Below, piece after piece: positions 1 to 56,311 of a DNA stretch of 64,000 bases. The notes under the pieces are model-generated. The model saw only the letters and a program-made list of their open reading frames with translations, was not told the origin of the DNA and searched no databases. Made by a program: the position numbers and the translations under genes. Position 1 is the stretch's first letter. The number at the start of each line of letters is the position of its first letter. Source of the DNA: Amoebidium appalachense (taxonomy: Eukaryota > Ichthyosporea); NCBI GenBank assembly GCA_963693365.1, contig CAVNZM010000009.1, positions 4,712,001 to 4,776,000 of the forward strand. The letters are read 5' to 3'.

Positions 1-113
1 AACCCACCTAGCGTTCGGCGCTCACCCCCGTCCGTCCCCCCCCCCCCCCCCCCCCCCCCCTCCTTTTCCTCCTCCTCCCCTGCCCAAAAATACAAACAAA
101 CCAAAAATCGCAG

Positions 114-680
114 GGCACTACCGGGCTTCAACATGTGTACTTGTGTGATCCTCGTCTGGACGTATCCTACCTGCCAGCCAACCGCAACCTTTCCGTTCTT
201 GCGCTTGTAACCCACCCTGTGACGGGTCTTGAGTCCCTTCTCCCCCAACCCGGGCAGGTGGCCTGGTGCCGGCACCTGAAGCGGGTAAAGATGTGTGGCC
301 GTCTGGCCGATGACGAAATCGGGCAAGGTCTTGCCTTCCTGGCGCATGCCCCCTGCCTGCGCAAGCTAGTGCTAGTCGGTAGTACCACCTCAGAGTTTAT
401 CGCTGCCCTGCCCATCCTCTCCGCCGTGCAGGACCTAGCCATAGGGTGGTTCAAAAGCCCCGACAACTTGCTGCAGCCCTTATGCAGCCGATTCCCCTCC
501 ATCAGGTCTCTGCGCGTGGGAATTTCCAGCGACACTGACACGAAGAAGCGCCTCTTTGGTGGCGTAGCCCGTGTGCCCACCCTCACACACCTGACCATCG
601 TCCAGCCTTATGATGGAAAACCCACGGACATCGAGGTGTGTGGCCGTGTGTTTGTGTCAATGCTTTTTTTTTTTTTTTTT

Positions 681-721
<41 letters not shown>

Positions 722-1624
722 AGGGTGGGGAAGAGAAAGGTGAATTCTGGGTACTGTGTGGTGCATATGGGTGTTCTGTCCAACGCCTGTGGGTGTGATG
801 GCATGTAGGTGTCAGTGGAGGCGGGGGGATGTGTGGATGGATGTGTAGGTGTGTATGTGGGTGGGTTTGGGTGGATGTAAGTGTGTCCCAGATGTGTGTC
901 TGTGCTTGTAACTGCACGTGTCTGGACCCAACGCATAATATGTGAAGCCCTGTGTGTGTGTGCGTGTGTGTGTGTGTGTGTGTGTGCGTATCTGTGTGTT
1001 TGTGTCTGTGTGTGTGTTTGTGTATGTGTGTGTGTGTGTGTGTGTGTGTTTGTGTATGTGTGTGTGTGTGCTCCCGCCGCATGTGTGTGTGTGTGTAAAA
1101 GTGTGCATGTGTGTCCGTGCTTGCACACGCACCTTGGACGCATGTGCTCATGCCTGAGACCCATTGCCATCTCTAATGTCACAGGTGATGCTCTCTCTTT
1201 GCTCCACTCCAACAGTTACTCCCCCTCTCCTCCCCCCCCCCCCCCTCCCCCTCCCCCTCCCCTCCCCCCTCCTCCCTCTGGCTGGGTACCATCCGCACCG
1301 TCATCTTCGAGCCCGTCCCAAACCCCCCCCCCCCCCCCCCCCTCCCCCCCCCTCCCCCCCCCCTTGCCGGCACCCAATCCCAACACCCTTGCTCTAAGCT
1401 CCAAAGAATCATGGCAGTGCCGGACAAAAATGGATAGATTGCATGTGGGTTGCTGCGTATGTGCGCCAATGTGAATGTTCAGCTAAAGCGTCTTCAGGTG
1501 TGTGTGTGTTGAGGGGAGAGGGGGGGGGGGGGGGGGGGGGGGGGGTCTGGTTCAAATTTTTTGTTTGCAGGACCTCGAGAGTGTGGACACTGGGAGAGTG
1601 ACGGTCAAGTTCGTCTATAAATAG
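114..1624 (+). CDS. Leucine-rich-repeat protein, 3' end (two exons, truncated at left edge)
   Basis: Exon 114-635 follows a CAG acceptor at 111-113 and stays open up to a GAG|GTGTGT donor at 636. The last exon, 1571-1624, follows TTTGTTTGCAG and ends in TAG at 1622-1624. Both junctions are phase 0, so they join cleanly. The protein repeats degenerate 20-26-residue LRR units with the spacing LxxLxL, for example HLKRVKMCG, CLRKLVLVG and TLTHLTIVQ, resembling the LRR half of F-box/LRR adaptors. No F-box is visible because the 5' part lies outside the window. The intron between holds poly-T, poly-G, (TG)n and C-rich tracts; an extra small exon in it cannot be excluded. Substrate and partner are unknown. 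Confidence is good for an LRR exon and lower for the exact splice structure. Confidence 0.7.
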
Positions 1625-2833
1625 TGGGCCATGTAACGTCCATTATATGACAACATGACCTGATGTGTGTTTGCTATAATCCTTTTGGTTCTGTTTCGTT
1701 TCCAGTCAGATATGATAATCATTGTATCGTACGTCATTATTGCTCTAATGTGCATAATGGTCAGATACACTCATGATCTGGTAGAAGGTAGGAGCATGCG
1801 TGAATGTGCCCGTGCACACTATCGGATGTGCATTCCAATGAATGACTGATCGGAGGGAGTGTCATTGTGATATGCACTGCCATAATGCAACTAATAGCAA
1901 CAGTTGATGTTGATGTGAATGAGTGAATGACACCTTGTATTACGTAAGGAGCTCCCGTTATATATATAGCCGTAATCATTTTTTTTCAGCCATTGCTATC
2001 ATGTACAGGCTGCGCCTGATGCTCCATAAATAAGGTAAATGTACCCGGTGATGTAACTTCGGATGACTATGTAATAATTATGTATGTTATTGTACAGTTA
2101 CTAATAGGCACGTAGATAAATATACTCGCCTGTAAAAATATTGGTTTTTTGTGCCGCAACCGTTGGTTTTTTATTACTATTATTTCTTGAATGCGGCCGA
2201 GCTGGTCTCTGGCACGTAGAATCAATTTAAAACCTTGCTTGACAATTTCTTTCGCATTTTTATTTTTTGGCAGACGATGACAGTGATGCCGCTTCTGCAC
2301 TGAGTCACAAAGAGGGTGGTTGAGGACCCTTGAATAATACAAGTTCTACTGTTATAACATAATTGTGCACGTTGACAGCAAAGGTTCCAATGAAAATGGG
2401 CACCGTCAGGTCCGATCATGCACGTACGGCAATAATCCAGTGTGTACGTAGTTGCGCAGTGCATGAGGAAATACTTCGATGATCATGCAATATATCCCCC
2501 CCCTCCCCCCCTCCCCCCTCCCCTCCCCCGGGCTTTTTTTTTTTTTGTCTTCGAATTTCCTTTTCGTCGGTTTAGTAACATGTCATGTAAATAAATCAGG
2601 CTATACATAGATATGGGCCCATTAAATTGTGTGGCCACTGAGCACATACGAAGGTAGGAACCGCCGTATGTATGTGTACATAAATGTGCATCTATACATA
2701 CACAGTACTGTGCGCCGGCAGCTGCGGAAGCATGTGTGTGCACACGTGCGCGCATGTGGGTGTGTATCCCAGTGTGTGGGTGTGTGTGTGTGCGCTCGCC
2801 CATGTGAGTGTTTATGTGCGCGCATGACTTACG

Positions 2834-2866
<33 letters not shown>

Positions 2867-3284
2867 CGCGCGAAAAAAAGCAACCAATCAAGTGTCAGAA
2901 ATCCACATCACGAATCATCACCTCATAAAGTAACACACACACATAAACACACAACGTCTAGCAATTACGGATACAGCTCCCCCCCTTTATTTTTGGTTCC
3001 AAAAAAGGGGCTGGGAAGATGCAAACAAAAAAAAAAAAAAAAAAAAAAAAGGTAGATGTTGACGTCACCGCGGTGTGTATGGGGGGAATCCATCTGAAAA
3101 TGCCGAGGCTTGGCTGCAAACCCATGTCCCTCATCTGAAGGACAAAATATTGCTTTGGTGAGTGAACGAGTCTGAGAGAGAGGGAGGGAGAGCAGAGAAA
3201 GAAACCGAGTTTGACGTGTCTGTGTGCCTATGTGTGTGTGTGTGTGTGTGCTTCTTCTTCTTCTTCTTCTTCTTCTTCTTTTTC

Positions 3285-3415
<131 letters not shown>

Positions 3416-3554
3416 GAGGGGGGGGGGGGGGGGTTGAATGCGTCAAAAAGTACGCGGGGGGGGGGGGGGGGGGGGGGGGAGAATGTGTTACAGAGTGTTA
3501 TGTTACCGATTACAAAGTCCGCATTCATGGGGAGCAGGGGCGAAGGGGAAGGGG

Positions 3555-3748
3555 GAAGGGGGGTTTGAATGCGGAACACGGTACGAAGTACGCATACACG
3601 ACGAGAAGCATGGTGCAGGACACATGCAAAGGCACACATTCAAGTATGCAACATCAGCCATGTGCACAGTATGCGTCATAAGCAGAGCCCATCCTCAAAG
3701 AGGACCCAAGTCATCAATTGCGTCTGAGTTTCGACCCCTTAGCCCGCG
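3555..3748 (+). repeat. G-tract-bounded interspersed repeat, full-length copy
   Basis: About 190 bp starting with GGTTTGAATGCGGAACACGG and ending at TTAGCCCGCG. Near-identical to 30395-30560 over its 3' 150 bp. A second, diverged partial unit precedes it at 3480-3540 (AATGTGTTACAGAGTG...). Confidence 0.75.
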
Positions 3749-3963
3749 TATATACGACGCTCCAACTCAGACAGCAGCATCAACTGAACTTGGGTGGGTC
3801 AACCCGTCTTGATCAAAGACGAGCAGGGTTGCTTATGCAAGCAAGGTGAGCAAAACGGTGAAGATGTGTGTGCAAACTAATGCAGTGCAGCGAAAAATGT
3901 GTATGTGCTTACAGATGCACGACACAGATCAACCATGCCCGGTTGCATGGAAAGTAAAGCGGT

Positions 3964-3996
<33 letters not shown>

Positions 3997-4255
3997 GGGG
4001 AGAGGGTACCCTGAGCAATCGGGTCCATATATGTGGTCTCGTGATCTGTCCTTTTCTCCTGTCCTCAAGGTGCGCTAAGCGTGCTTCGGGGAAGGGGGGG
4101 GGGGGGGGGGGGGGGGGGGGAGGAGGTAGGGAGGGGGGGAGGAGATGTGTGTCTGCACTACAGGGTGGAAGACACGGAAGCAAAGTCCAGAGACAAAGAA
4201 AAACCAAATTCCAAGCTGAAACGCAAACCACAGCTCAAAATGGTGTGTGTGCGAG

Positions 4256-4405
4256 TTGAGTGAGTGAGTGAGTGAGTGAGTGAGTGAGTGAGTGAGTGAG
4301 TGAGTGAGTGAGTGAGTGAGTGAGTGAGTGAGTGAGTGAGTGAGTGAGTGAGTGAGTGAGTGAGTGAGTGAGTGAGTGAGTGAGTGAGTGAGTGAGTGAG
4401 TGAGT
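4256..4405. repeat. (GTGA)n tetranucleotide array, about 150 bp
   Basis: About 37 perfect TGAG/GTGA units. Its minus-strand translation is the artefactual Ser-Leu-Thr-His repeat. Confidence 0.95.
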
Positions 4406-4470
4406 GTGTTTGTGCACGTGTGCGTACCTGTGTGTATGTGTGTGTGTGTATTTGCATGGTGAGTGTGAGT

Positions 4471-4517
<47 letters not shown>

Positions 4518-4558
4518 CATGCACGCGCGTGTATATGTGTGTGTGTTTGTGTTTTTGT

Positions 4559-4604
<46 letters not shown>

Positions 4605-4693
4605 GTGTCAGTGTGTGTTTGTGTGGTAGTGGCGGTGACGGGTGGTGAAGGGGGAGGAGGGGAGAGAGGAGTGGGGGGGGGGGAGAGAGGTAC

Positions 4694-6590
4694 CTTTCAG
4701 AGGCCAGCCTCTTCGTGATTGCCGGTTGCAAATCAGCAATGCGCCTGTCTGCTTCTCCTTTGCCACAGGTTCAGCGAACACGCCATCGAAGCGCACAACT
4801 GAATCGAGTCCGATATTGGGGCACGAGGCCAAGGCCGAAATACTGACTTGGGGTGAAAAGATCGACACCTTGCACAGTTTTTCGTGGCCCGTGAACCCTT
4901 TCAGCGTGCGGATTCTGTCGACATAAACGACCGTGAGTGATTGGATGGTGGGTATGTGCGTAAGGACACTGATATCTTCCAACTCGAAGCAAAAATGCAG
5001 GTCGACATGGGTCAGGGCTCCGGTGGCGGCGGGAACACTGCCGAGTGAACGAAGGGACGTGCAATTCCGTATAATGAGGTTGTGAGGCGCAGGGTTGTTC
5101 ATCGGAAAAAGCGTAGTGCCGCCGACGTTTGAAAGTTTAAGGCGAACTAGGGGGGTGGGTGGGCGGATGAGGTTCATGTCAATGTCGGGAGCATTTTCGG
5201 TCGCTAAATCTTCGCGTGTGGTGCAGAAGGCAAGAAATCTGTACGCTGGGTCGTTTGTGTGAGTAGTGTCGATTAAAACTAGCTGCCTAAGGTGCTTGTG
5301 ATACGTTGTTGCCTTGATGCATGCGAGATTAGTCACCTTTCGAAGGTACAGCGTGGAAAGTTGGGGGAAGTGGTCCAGAACCGACTCGTTCCCTGCCGCC
5401 GTGCCATGCGTAGTTTTTAGGGCACATGGTCATAGCTCGATGCTGGCGAGTGCCTCATAAGGTGCGAGTGCATCTAGGCATAGCTCGTGAACACAACCAA
5501 GTGACAGCGATCTCAGTGTCTGCGTTTGCGCCGATAGAAAAGTGAGCGTTTCCAGCCTGTGTATGGACGGTGTTTCCCACTGGGAAAAAGATCTAAACGA
5601 CTCCAACTGCTGTGAATGAAAATCGGGTGCACGGGCTGTCAAATGGACGCAGGAGAGAGATACACGACGAAGCCGTGGGCATGCCCCCAGCATCTCCGCA
5701 TTCAAGGGGTGTGACGTGTCAACCACAACCACCTCCACTTTGGGTAACATGGGGATCACTACTGCTGTCTGTCTGGCGTTATAGCAGTACTTGTCGACGT
5801 TAATTTCGACGTGGGTGAGGTTCGGCAACACCTGCAACTGTTCCAGGTTGAGCGACTCAGTGATCCTCGAATCGATGTTTATGCGCTCGAGGTTGGAGCA
5901 CGCCGTGAGAAATCTCCCCAGCAGCCTGTCGCTGTCGAATTTATGTTCCAGTCGCTTTAAGCTGCTGTTCGGTGCGTGTGGTGGATGTTGAATGGCTAAA
6001 GATGTGCTCATATCCACCACCATATCTTCCATCCGCGTGCATTTTTTCCAAACGGTCTTTACCAGTCGCCACATCGTTTCGAATCTAGTGCTGCCACTTC
6101 TGCCGAAACTAAGCTCAACAGCCCTCAATTCGCTCCCGACGTTTTCGAACAACGACGCAATGAGTGGTGCCCAGAATTCTTAAGTCAAATTATGCTTCCA
6201 CATCACGTGAATGCTTTCCAAATTTGGAAGCAGCACAATTTGGCGGAAAGTACCCTAGAATGTGTCTTCGTGCTCCGTGAGCGCATTATTCATCTAATCA
6301 CTGTCGAGCACCACCGTACCGAATGCTTCATGCCACACTGTTGCACGAAACAACTGATCGACCTTGCTCCTTCTTCTACTGTAACCAGCACCGACCTCAC
6401 CAAACGTCATCCGAACCAGCCCGGCCTGGGGAGACCGTGCGAGGGCGCAGAAGCGGCGGCAGAGGAGCGAAAACGTCTTTCGGTCGTCCAACGGTAGAAA
6501 TCGGATGATGTGGCTTACAAGTTCGGTGGCTTACAAGTTCGGGAGGGAGGGCCAGGAGGGGGCTATGCTCTGCAGGACATACGTGTTAAA
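4694..6590 (-). pseudogene. F-box/LRR protein pseudogene
   Basis: One minus-strand reading frame runs from about 6530 to a donor (CTGAAAG|GTACCT) at 4694. It begins with an F-box (TELVSHIIRFLPLDDRKTF, then LLCRRFCALARS), followed by many LRR-like units such as LPNLTHVEINVD, CPRLRRVSLSC and PQLSTLYLRKV. The same frame is interrupted by four stops: TAG 6294-6296, TAG 6255-6257, TAA 6180-6182 and TGA 5430-5432. No intron with GT-AG borders removes them, and LRR-like residues continue across each. Just upstream, a 16-bp tandem duplication (6510-6525 and 6526-6541) breaks the frame inside the F-box; with one copy removed the frame continues upstream into LPPE. An intact relative would be an SCF ubiquitin-ligase substrate adaptor. 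TGA, TAA and TAG all appear to act as ordinary stops here: the macroglobulin gene ends in TGA and the AIF gene in TAA. Confidence 0.75.
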
Positions 6591-41629
<35,039 letters not shown>

Positions 41630-41639
41630 GGTGGCTGTT

Positions 41640-41897
41640 TTTTTTTCACTTCCAAATAAGGAGATGTGTGGCCACTAGATTGAGCTAAGAATAGAACCTT
41701 ACTTCATCAGACGAGTTTCGGTAAGGAATCCTGTGACGACAACCCGGGAAAGGCCCTTGGGCGCAGGTTGTTGATGTGGTCACCTTGCAGAGGTGTAAAA
41801 AGAAAGTACCTGCGAAGCAAAAGACAATAATGAGCGAAAGAATGTAGGGAGAGGCTTGGGGGAACAAGAGACCCGCGGGAGGGGAGGGCCCGGGAGA

Positions 41898-41928
<31 letters not shown>

Positions 41929-43680
41929 AGGGGGGGGGGGCATATGATGCCCGTGTGGACCTGCGAATGCACACGGGACGCATAATTTGTCTCGCACTTG
42001 TGCTGAGTGGAAAAGGAATAGCCAATAACTGAGGGGGTCATAGATGCAGGTGCACCGTGCTCATTTATTTAACGAACTTGATTTGATGTTAAAACCAGGG
42101 GCGGAAGAAAAAAATGCAAAAACACTACAACCCTACAAGTGTAGTGACAAATTGAAGTGTCAGCCAAAAAGCCAACCAATTCTTCAGTGTATGTGCTCAC
42201 ATAGGCACACTGCAAACAAGCTGGAAAAACACGCCTTCTAAAAACCAACATCCGTCCAGAAGAGAAAAGAGTACCGCCTCCAGGAAATCGCAGGCAGTGT
42301 GTACACACTCAAGCACACACTCACGGCCGCTACACACACAGCCCGCACACACGAGAATTTCACACGCAGGGAGTTCAAAATTACGTACTAGGCATGGATT
42401 CCATAAGGAGCGCTTGGTTTGCGTTTTGCAACAAGGTCACAAGAGAGCATACGTTTGCCCAGGATACACAAAAAAAATATTGGATATGAGCAGGTCACAA
42501 AAAAAAAAACACTCGTTTGGTGGTTGTATGAGGGACTAGTCCCTAGTGTTTATTTTTAGCTTTATTCCTGAGCTTCGCGAAATTCACGTTCAATTCTTAG
42601 CAAAAACAACCGAAAAACAAAATTTACCTTTTCAAGCAGACGTCAGTTACACCCATACACATTCACACACCCTCTCTGGTCCTTCGTTCCTCTCCTAGCT
42701 CCTAGGAGGACCAACAGCTGTCCCTTTTAAAAACACTGACTGTCGAGGTAGGGTTGGACACGAACTTAGCCATACAAACCATATCACTATTCCTTCATCT
42801 CGTTGTGGTAAGTCCTAAAAGCTGGAAAACCAGTTAGCGTTTGTTTTTATCCTTTTTCTCTTGCAGAGACTATAGCCTGCAAAGGATTTCGAAGGGGAAT
42901 ACACAGGATGCGCTGTGTGGAGTTCGTCAAAACCGCACGGGGCCGCGGGGAGTTCCCCAGCCACACAGCGATGTAAATGATGCAGAACAATAAATGTGCT
43001 GCAATTTGCGAGGAAAAAATCCTCTCTTTTAAATTTATCCAGACTCCTGCATGCAAGGCATTGAGGCTCAATCCAGCTAGTTTTGTTGTTTGCGCCGGCG
43101 GCTTTTATTTTTTGAAATTCCAACCTATATTATATTGAATACTGTACGGTTCTTTGATGCTTTTGTTATAGCTGTTATCTCCCACTTGGAAGTTGGGCCG
43201 TTACAGGGATTTTGGATAAACTGAAGTTGGATAACGTAAAAATCAGATAGATGTGCAAGGCTCAGTCTGGTATGTTTTGTAACCCAATCAAAAGACGCTG
43301 AGAGTGAGCCATATAAAAACGTGATGACACGTTGAAAATAGGTGACAGAAAAATAGGGAGCCTAAACTTCTTCAAAATGACGGCTATAAATGTGCTTTAT
43401 ATGTTTGCTCCAATACATGCGGTGTGACTCAGCCGGGCTTTCCGTAGTGTTCGCGCGTTTTTTCTTGATATCGAAATCTTCTCGGGGGTTTACGCTGTTT
43501 ACTCGAGGCAAAGAGAACCAGTCTCAGGTATGGGGGGGGGGGGTTTTGCTCGGAATATCCCCTCAGCGGTATATCATGATCACGTACATAGATGTCGGGT
43601 GGTGACTATATATCAGGGTTTACTTTCTCTACGAGACACCATAAAGACTACAAGGAGAAATCAATTAGTTGGGGTTCCCC

Positions 43681-43718
<38 letters not shown>

Positions 43719-43750
43719 GGGCTCCCCTCGGGACACTCGGTATCAGCTGG

Positions 43751-43803
<53 letters not shown>

Positions 43804-45198
43804 GTGTGTGTGTGTGCGCGTGCGCTATAATTTTGTAGTGATGTGTTTCTCAAGCCAATCAATACATCTAATAAACAGGTCGTAGTTACGCGTGTTTAGT
43901 ATAAAATCAAGGATGTTGTAATTTACAGGTAGGCTATCTTTCTGGGTGTCTGTTGTGAATGTGACGTGTGTGTGTTGCGGTATTATGTGGTCTATCAAAC
44001 TACATTTGGCGATACATGACCGGTTAAACTGGTGTGTGTGTGTGTTGTTTGGGCATGCAAATGATGCCACCTTATACTTATTAGATCTCCACTGTATAGC
44101 ACGTGTACAGTAAAAGCGTGGTAATTGATCAATAATACCATCAGCTAGAGAAAGACCAGTTCTACAGGAAGGTAATATGTATTTAGGTGTTATACACTTG
44201 CGAGTGCCATATTTGGCAATATGGTTGAGGCGGTCAGTATATATAAAACGAGACATAAGGCTTAGTTTTTCAAGGTGTATGCTTTCATCGGGTCTAGTGT
44301 CGTGTGGTATCTTTTTCCATTTGTTATATTGCGTGATTATCTTGTGATTGTGTACATGTTTAATAAGTAAGTGGCAGTCCAAAGTCACACACACACTATT
44401 GCGGGGTTTATTTGTATTTGTGCCCAGGGGAGAAGGGGAGAGAGAGGGGAGGAAAGAGGGGAGAGGTGAGGAGGGGACAGGTCGGATAGAGAAGAGAGGG
44501 TGGGAGGGCAAAAATCTTCTCTTCCATGCCGCAGGCCATGACGTCATGGTGCGTGGGGCCGATGCGAATTTTTAAAAGGGTTGAAAGGATTGAATGAACA
44601 AAACGCCTGCAGGATGCCCCTGTCCCTATATATCATGTGAGCTGGTTCTGCCAAATATAATAGAAGTAGCTGTTTATATAACACAATAGCTAATTAGGTG
44701 TGTTGCTAGTCTTTTTTTGGTTCCGCCAAATGGTAAATTAGTCCGCAGTGCGGTCACTGCGGTATTTGTTGTGTCATCTGATTGGATACACTGGTCCAAT
44801 GGCGTCAATTCAAGATGGTGTCAAAATTCCTTTCGGGATGACGTAGGGCGGTTCAACGCACCCAGCTAGGCCTACTTGCTACTGCCAACTGCAGCTGAGA
44901 GAGGGAGAAAGGCCGGGAAAAAAAAACTAGTAAGAACAAAGGAGAACAAAATAAATAGCTCTGTTTCAATGAACCGAGAAGTATTAGGAGATGTTAAGCT
45001 AGCTGGTGCACTCGTCAGTGGCACAGGTGGAAGCCACGGGCGTGTGCATGCGCAGAGCCGCGCGGTACATGTGCATCTACAGTCACTGACACACCTGTCA
45101 TGACGATCCGAACGAGCACGTGAGCATGGTGAAAATGTCCTGCACACCTGATGGCATTATTCTACGCGGACATGGTGTGTGTGTGTTTGATGTGGTGG

Positions 45199-45257
<59 letters not shown>

Positions 45258-45918
45258 CGGGTGACACTGTGTGTGCGTGTGTTGGTGCGTACACATGAAC
45301 GGTGTGTGAGTGCGTTGTGTGTGGTCACTGTGACGGCGTGTGAACCATCAAGTGTGTGTGCACACACGTGCCTACACGTGTGCAATGCCATGTTTGGTAC
45401 GAGGGTGATGTCCGGACTCGATCCTGACCGTGTCACGAATTTTACCGAGTGCCCGTGAAAGGGGGAACCTACATGTAAAAAAATATCTGTTGCAGTTGTG
45501 AGCATCGAGAGCTCACCACGTAAGGTACCTATACTAGCCCCCCCCCCCCCCCCCCCCCCCCCCCCGCGTTCTCCACCTCCACCTCCACCTCCACCACCTC
45601 CTCCTCGTTCGAATTCCGTGTGGCTAGACCGACTAACTAAAGTTGCAATTGGTGGCTGTAATATTACAACAAGAAAAAAAAAGTAGGAATATACTGGCAG
45701 CGCAGCTGATTTATTTTGCACCGTTACTCTTAACAATCTAAAATAACAAGGATAAAATGATATTGAGAAACAACTAAAATCTTGTGTTTTGATATGTGCG
45801 AGCACGCAGGGCCAAACTTCATCAGTCAAATAATTTACGTCTTTTTCATGTATACCAACTACAACCTCATCGCCCATTTTTCGGCGCTCCACCGGCTGCG
45901 GGGCCGACATCAACCCCC

Positions 45919-45949
<31 letters not shown>

Positions 45950-46208
45950 AAAAAAAAAAAACAGTCAATCGAAATCTACCGATACATCATCATAATAATA
46001 ATAATATAACTTTGAAAACAGAAACATGCCACAACCCATTACAACCGTAGCTACCTCAATCAAATATATATATCTTTCTCTTAGTCCTCAAAAAGCTATA
46101 AACTGGTGGGCCGATTCGCGTGAAAGCTTCTCGCCATTATAAATTATAAACCAGGCTCCAACAAACGGTCTGCATTTTAAACCAAGCCCAGCAAATGGTT
46201 ATATTCCT
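41640..46208. other. Spacer between macroglobulin start and AIF 3' end
   Basis: About 4.5 kb holding the presumed macroglobulin promoter side, a retroelement-like ORF (43825-44460), a (TG)n array near 45200-45255 and a C run at 45539-45565. Open frames at 42815-43123 and 45700-45913 on the minus strand have no recognisable motif, and I do not support them as genes. No TATA box, origin or RNA gene was recognised. Confidence 0.4.
43682..44460 (-). mobile_element. Possible 5'-truncated poly-A retroelement tail with ORF
   Basis: A minus-strand ORF (to TAA or similar at 43825) encodes about 200 residues. They include SCRTGLSLADGIID, then ACPNNTHTHQFNRSC and AKCSLIDHIIPQ, a C-x6-H-x5-C arrangement reminiscent of the zinc-knuckle C-terminus of non-LTR retrotransposon polyproteins. 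Some 110 bp past the stop, beyond a (CA)n stretch, is a 30+ nt poly-A on the same strand (plus-strand poly-T 43682-43714). No reverse transcriptase catalytic motif is present, so it would be a 5'-truncated insertion. No target duplication was found. An unrelated orphan ORF is the alternative. Confidence 0.3.

Positions 46209-56311
<10,103 letters not shown>

Noticed and set aside
583-1212. Long ORFs of His-Thr, Val-Cys, Gly or Pro repeats here and throughout the window
   Set aside because: They are six-frame translations of (TG)n, poly-G or poly-C tracts, open in several frames at once, with no non-repeat conserved sequence.
42815-43123. 102-residue minus-strand ORF in the spacer
   Set aside because: No start context, motif, repeat structure or splice partner; consistent with chance in AT-rich DNA.
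43682-44700. Target-site duplication around the putative retroelement
   Set aside because: Compared the flanks of the poly-A with upstream sequence; the best match (AATTAG-TG) is too short and imperfect.
45098-45913. 271-residue minus-strand ORF
   Set aside because: Runs into Gly and His-Thr repeat translation; only the first 50 residues look ordinary and have no recognised family.
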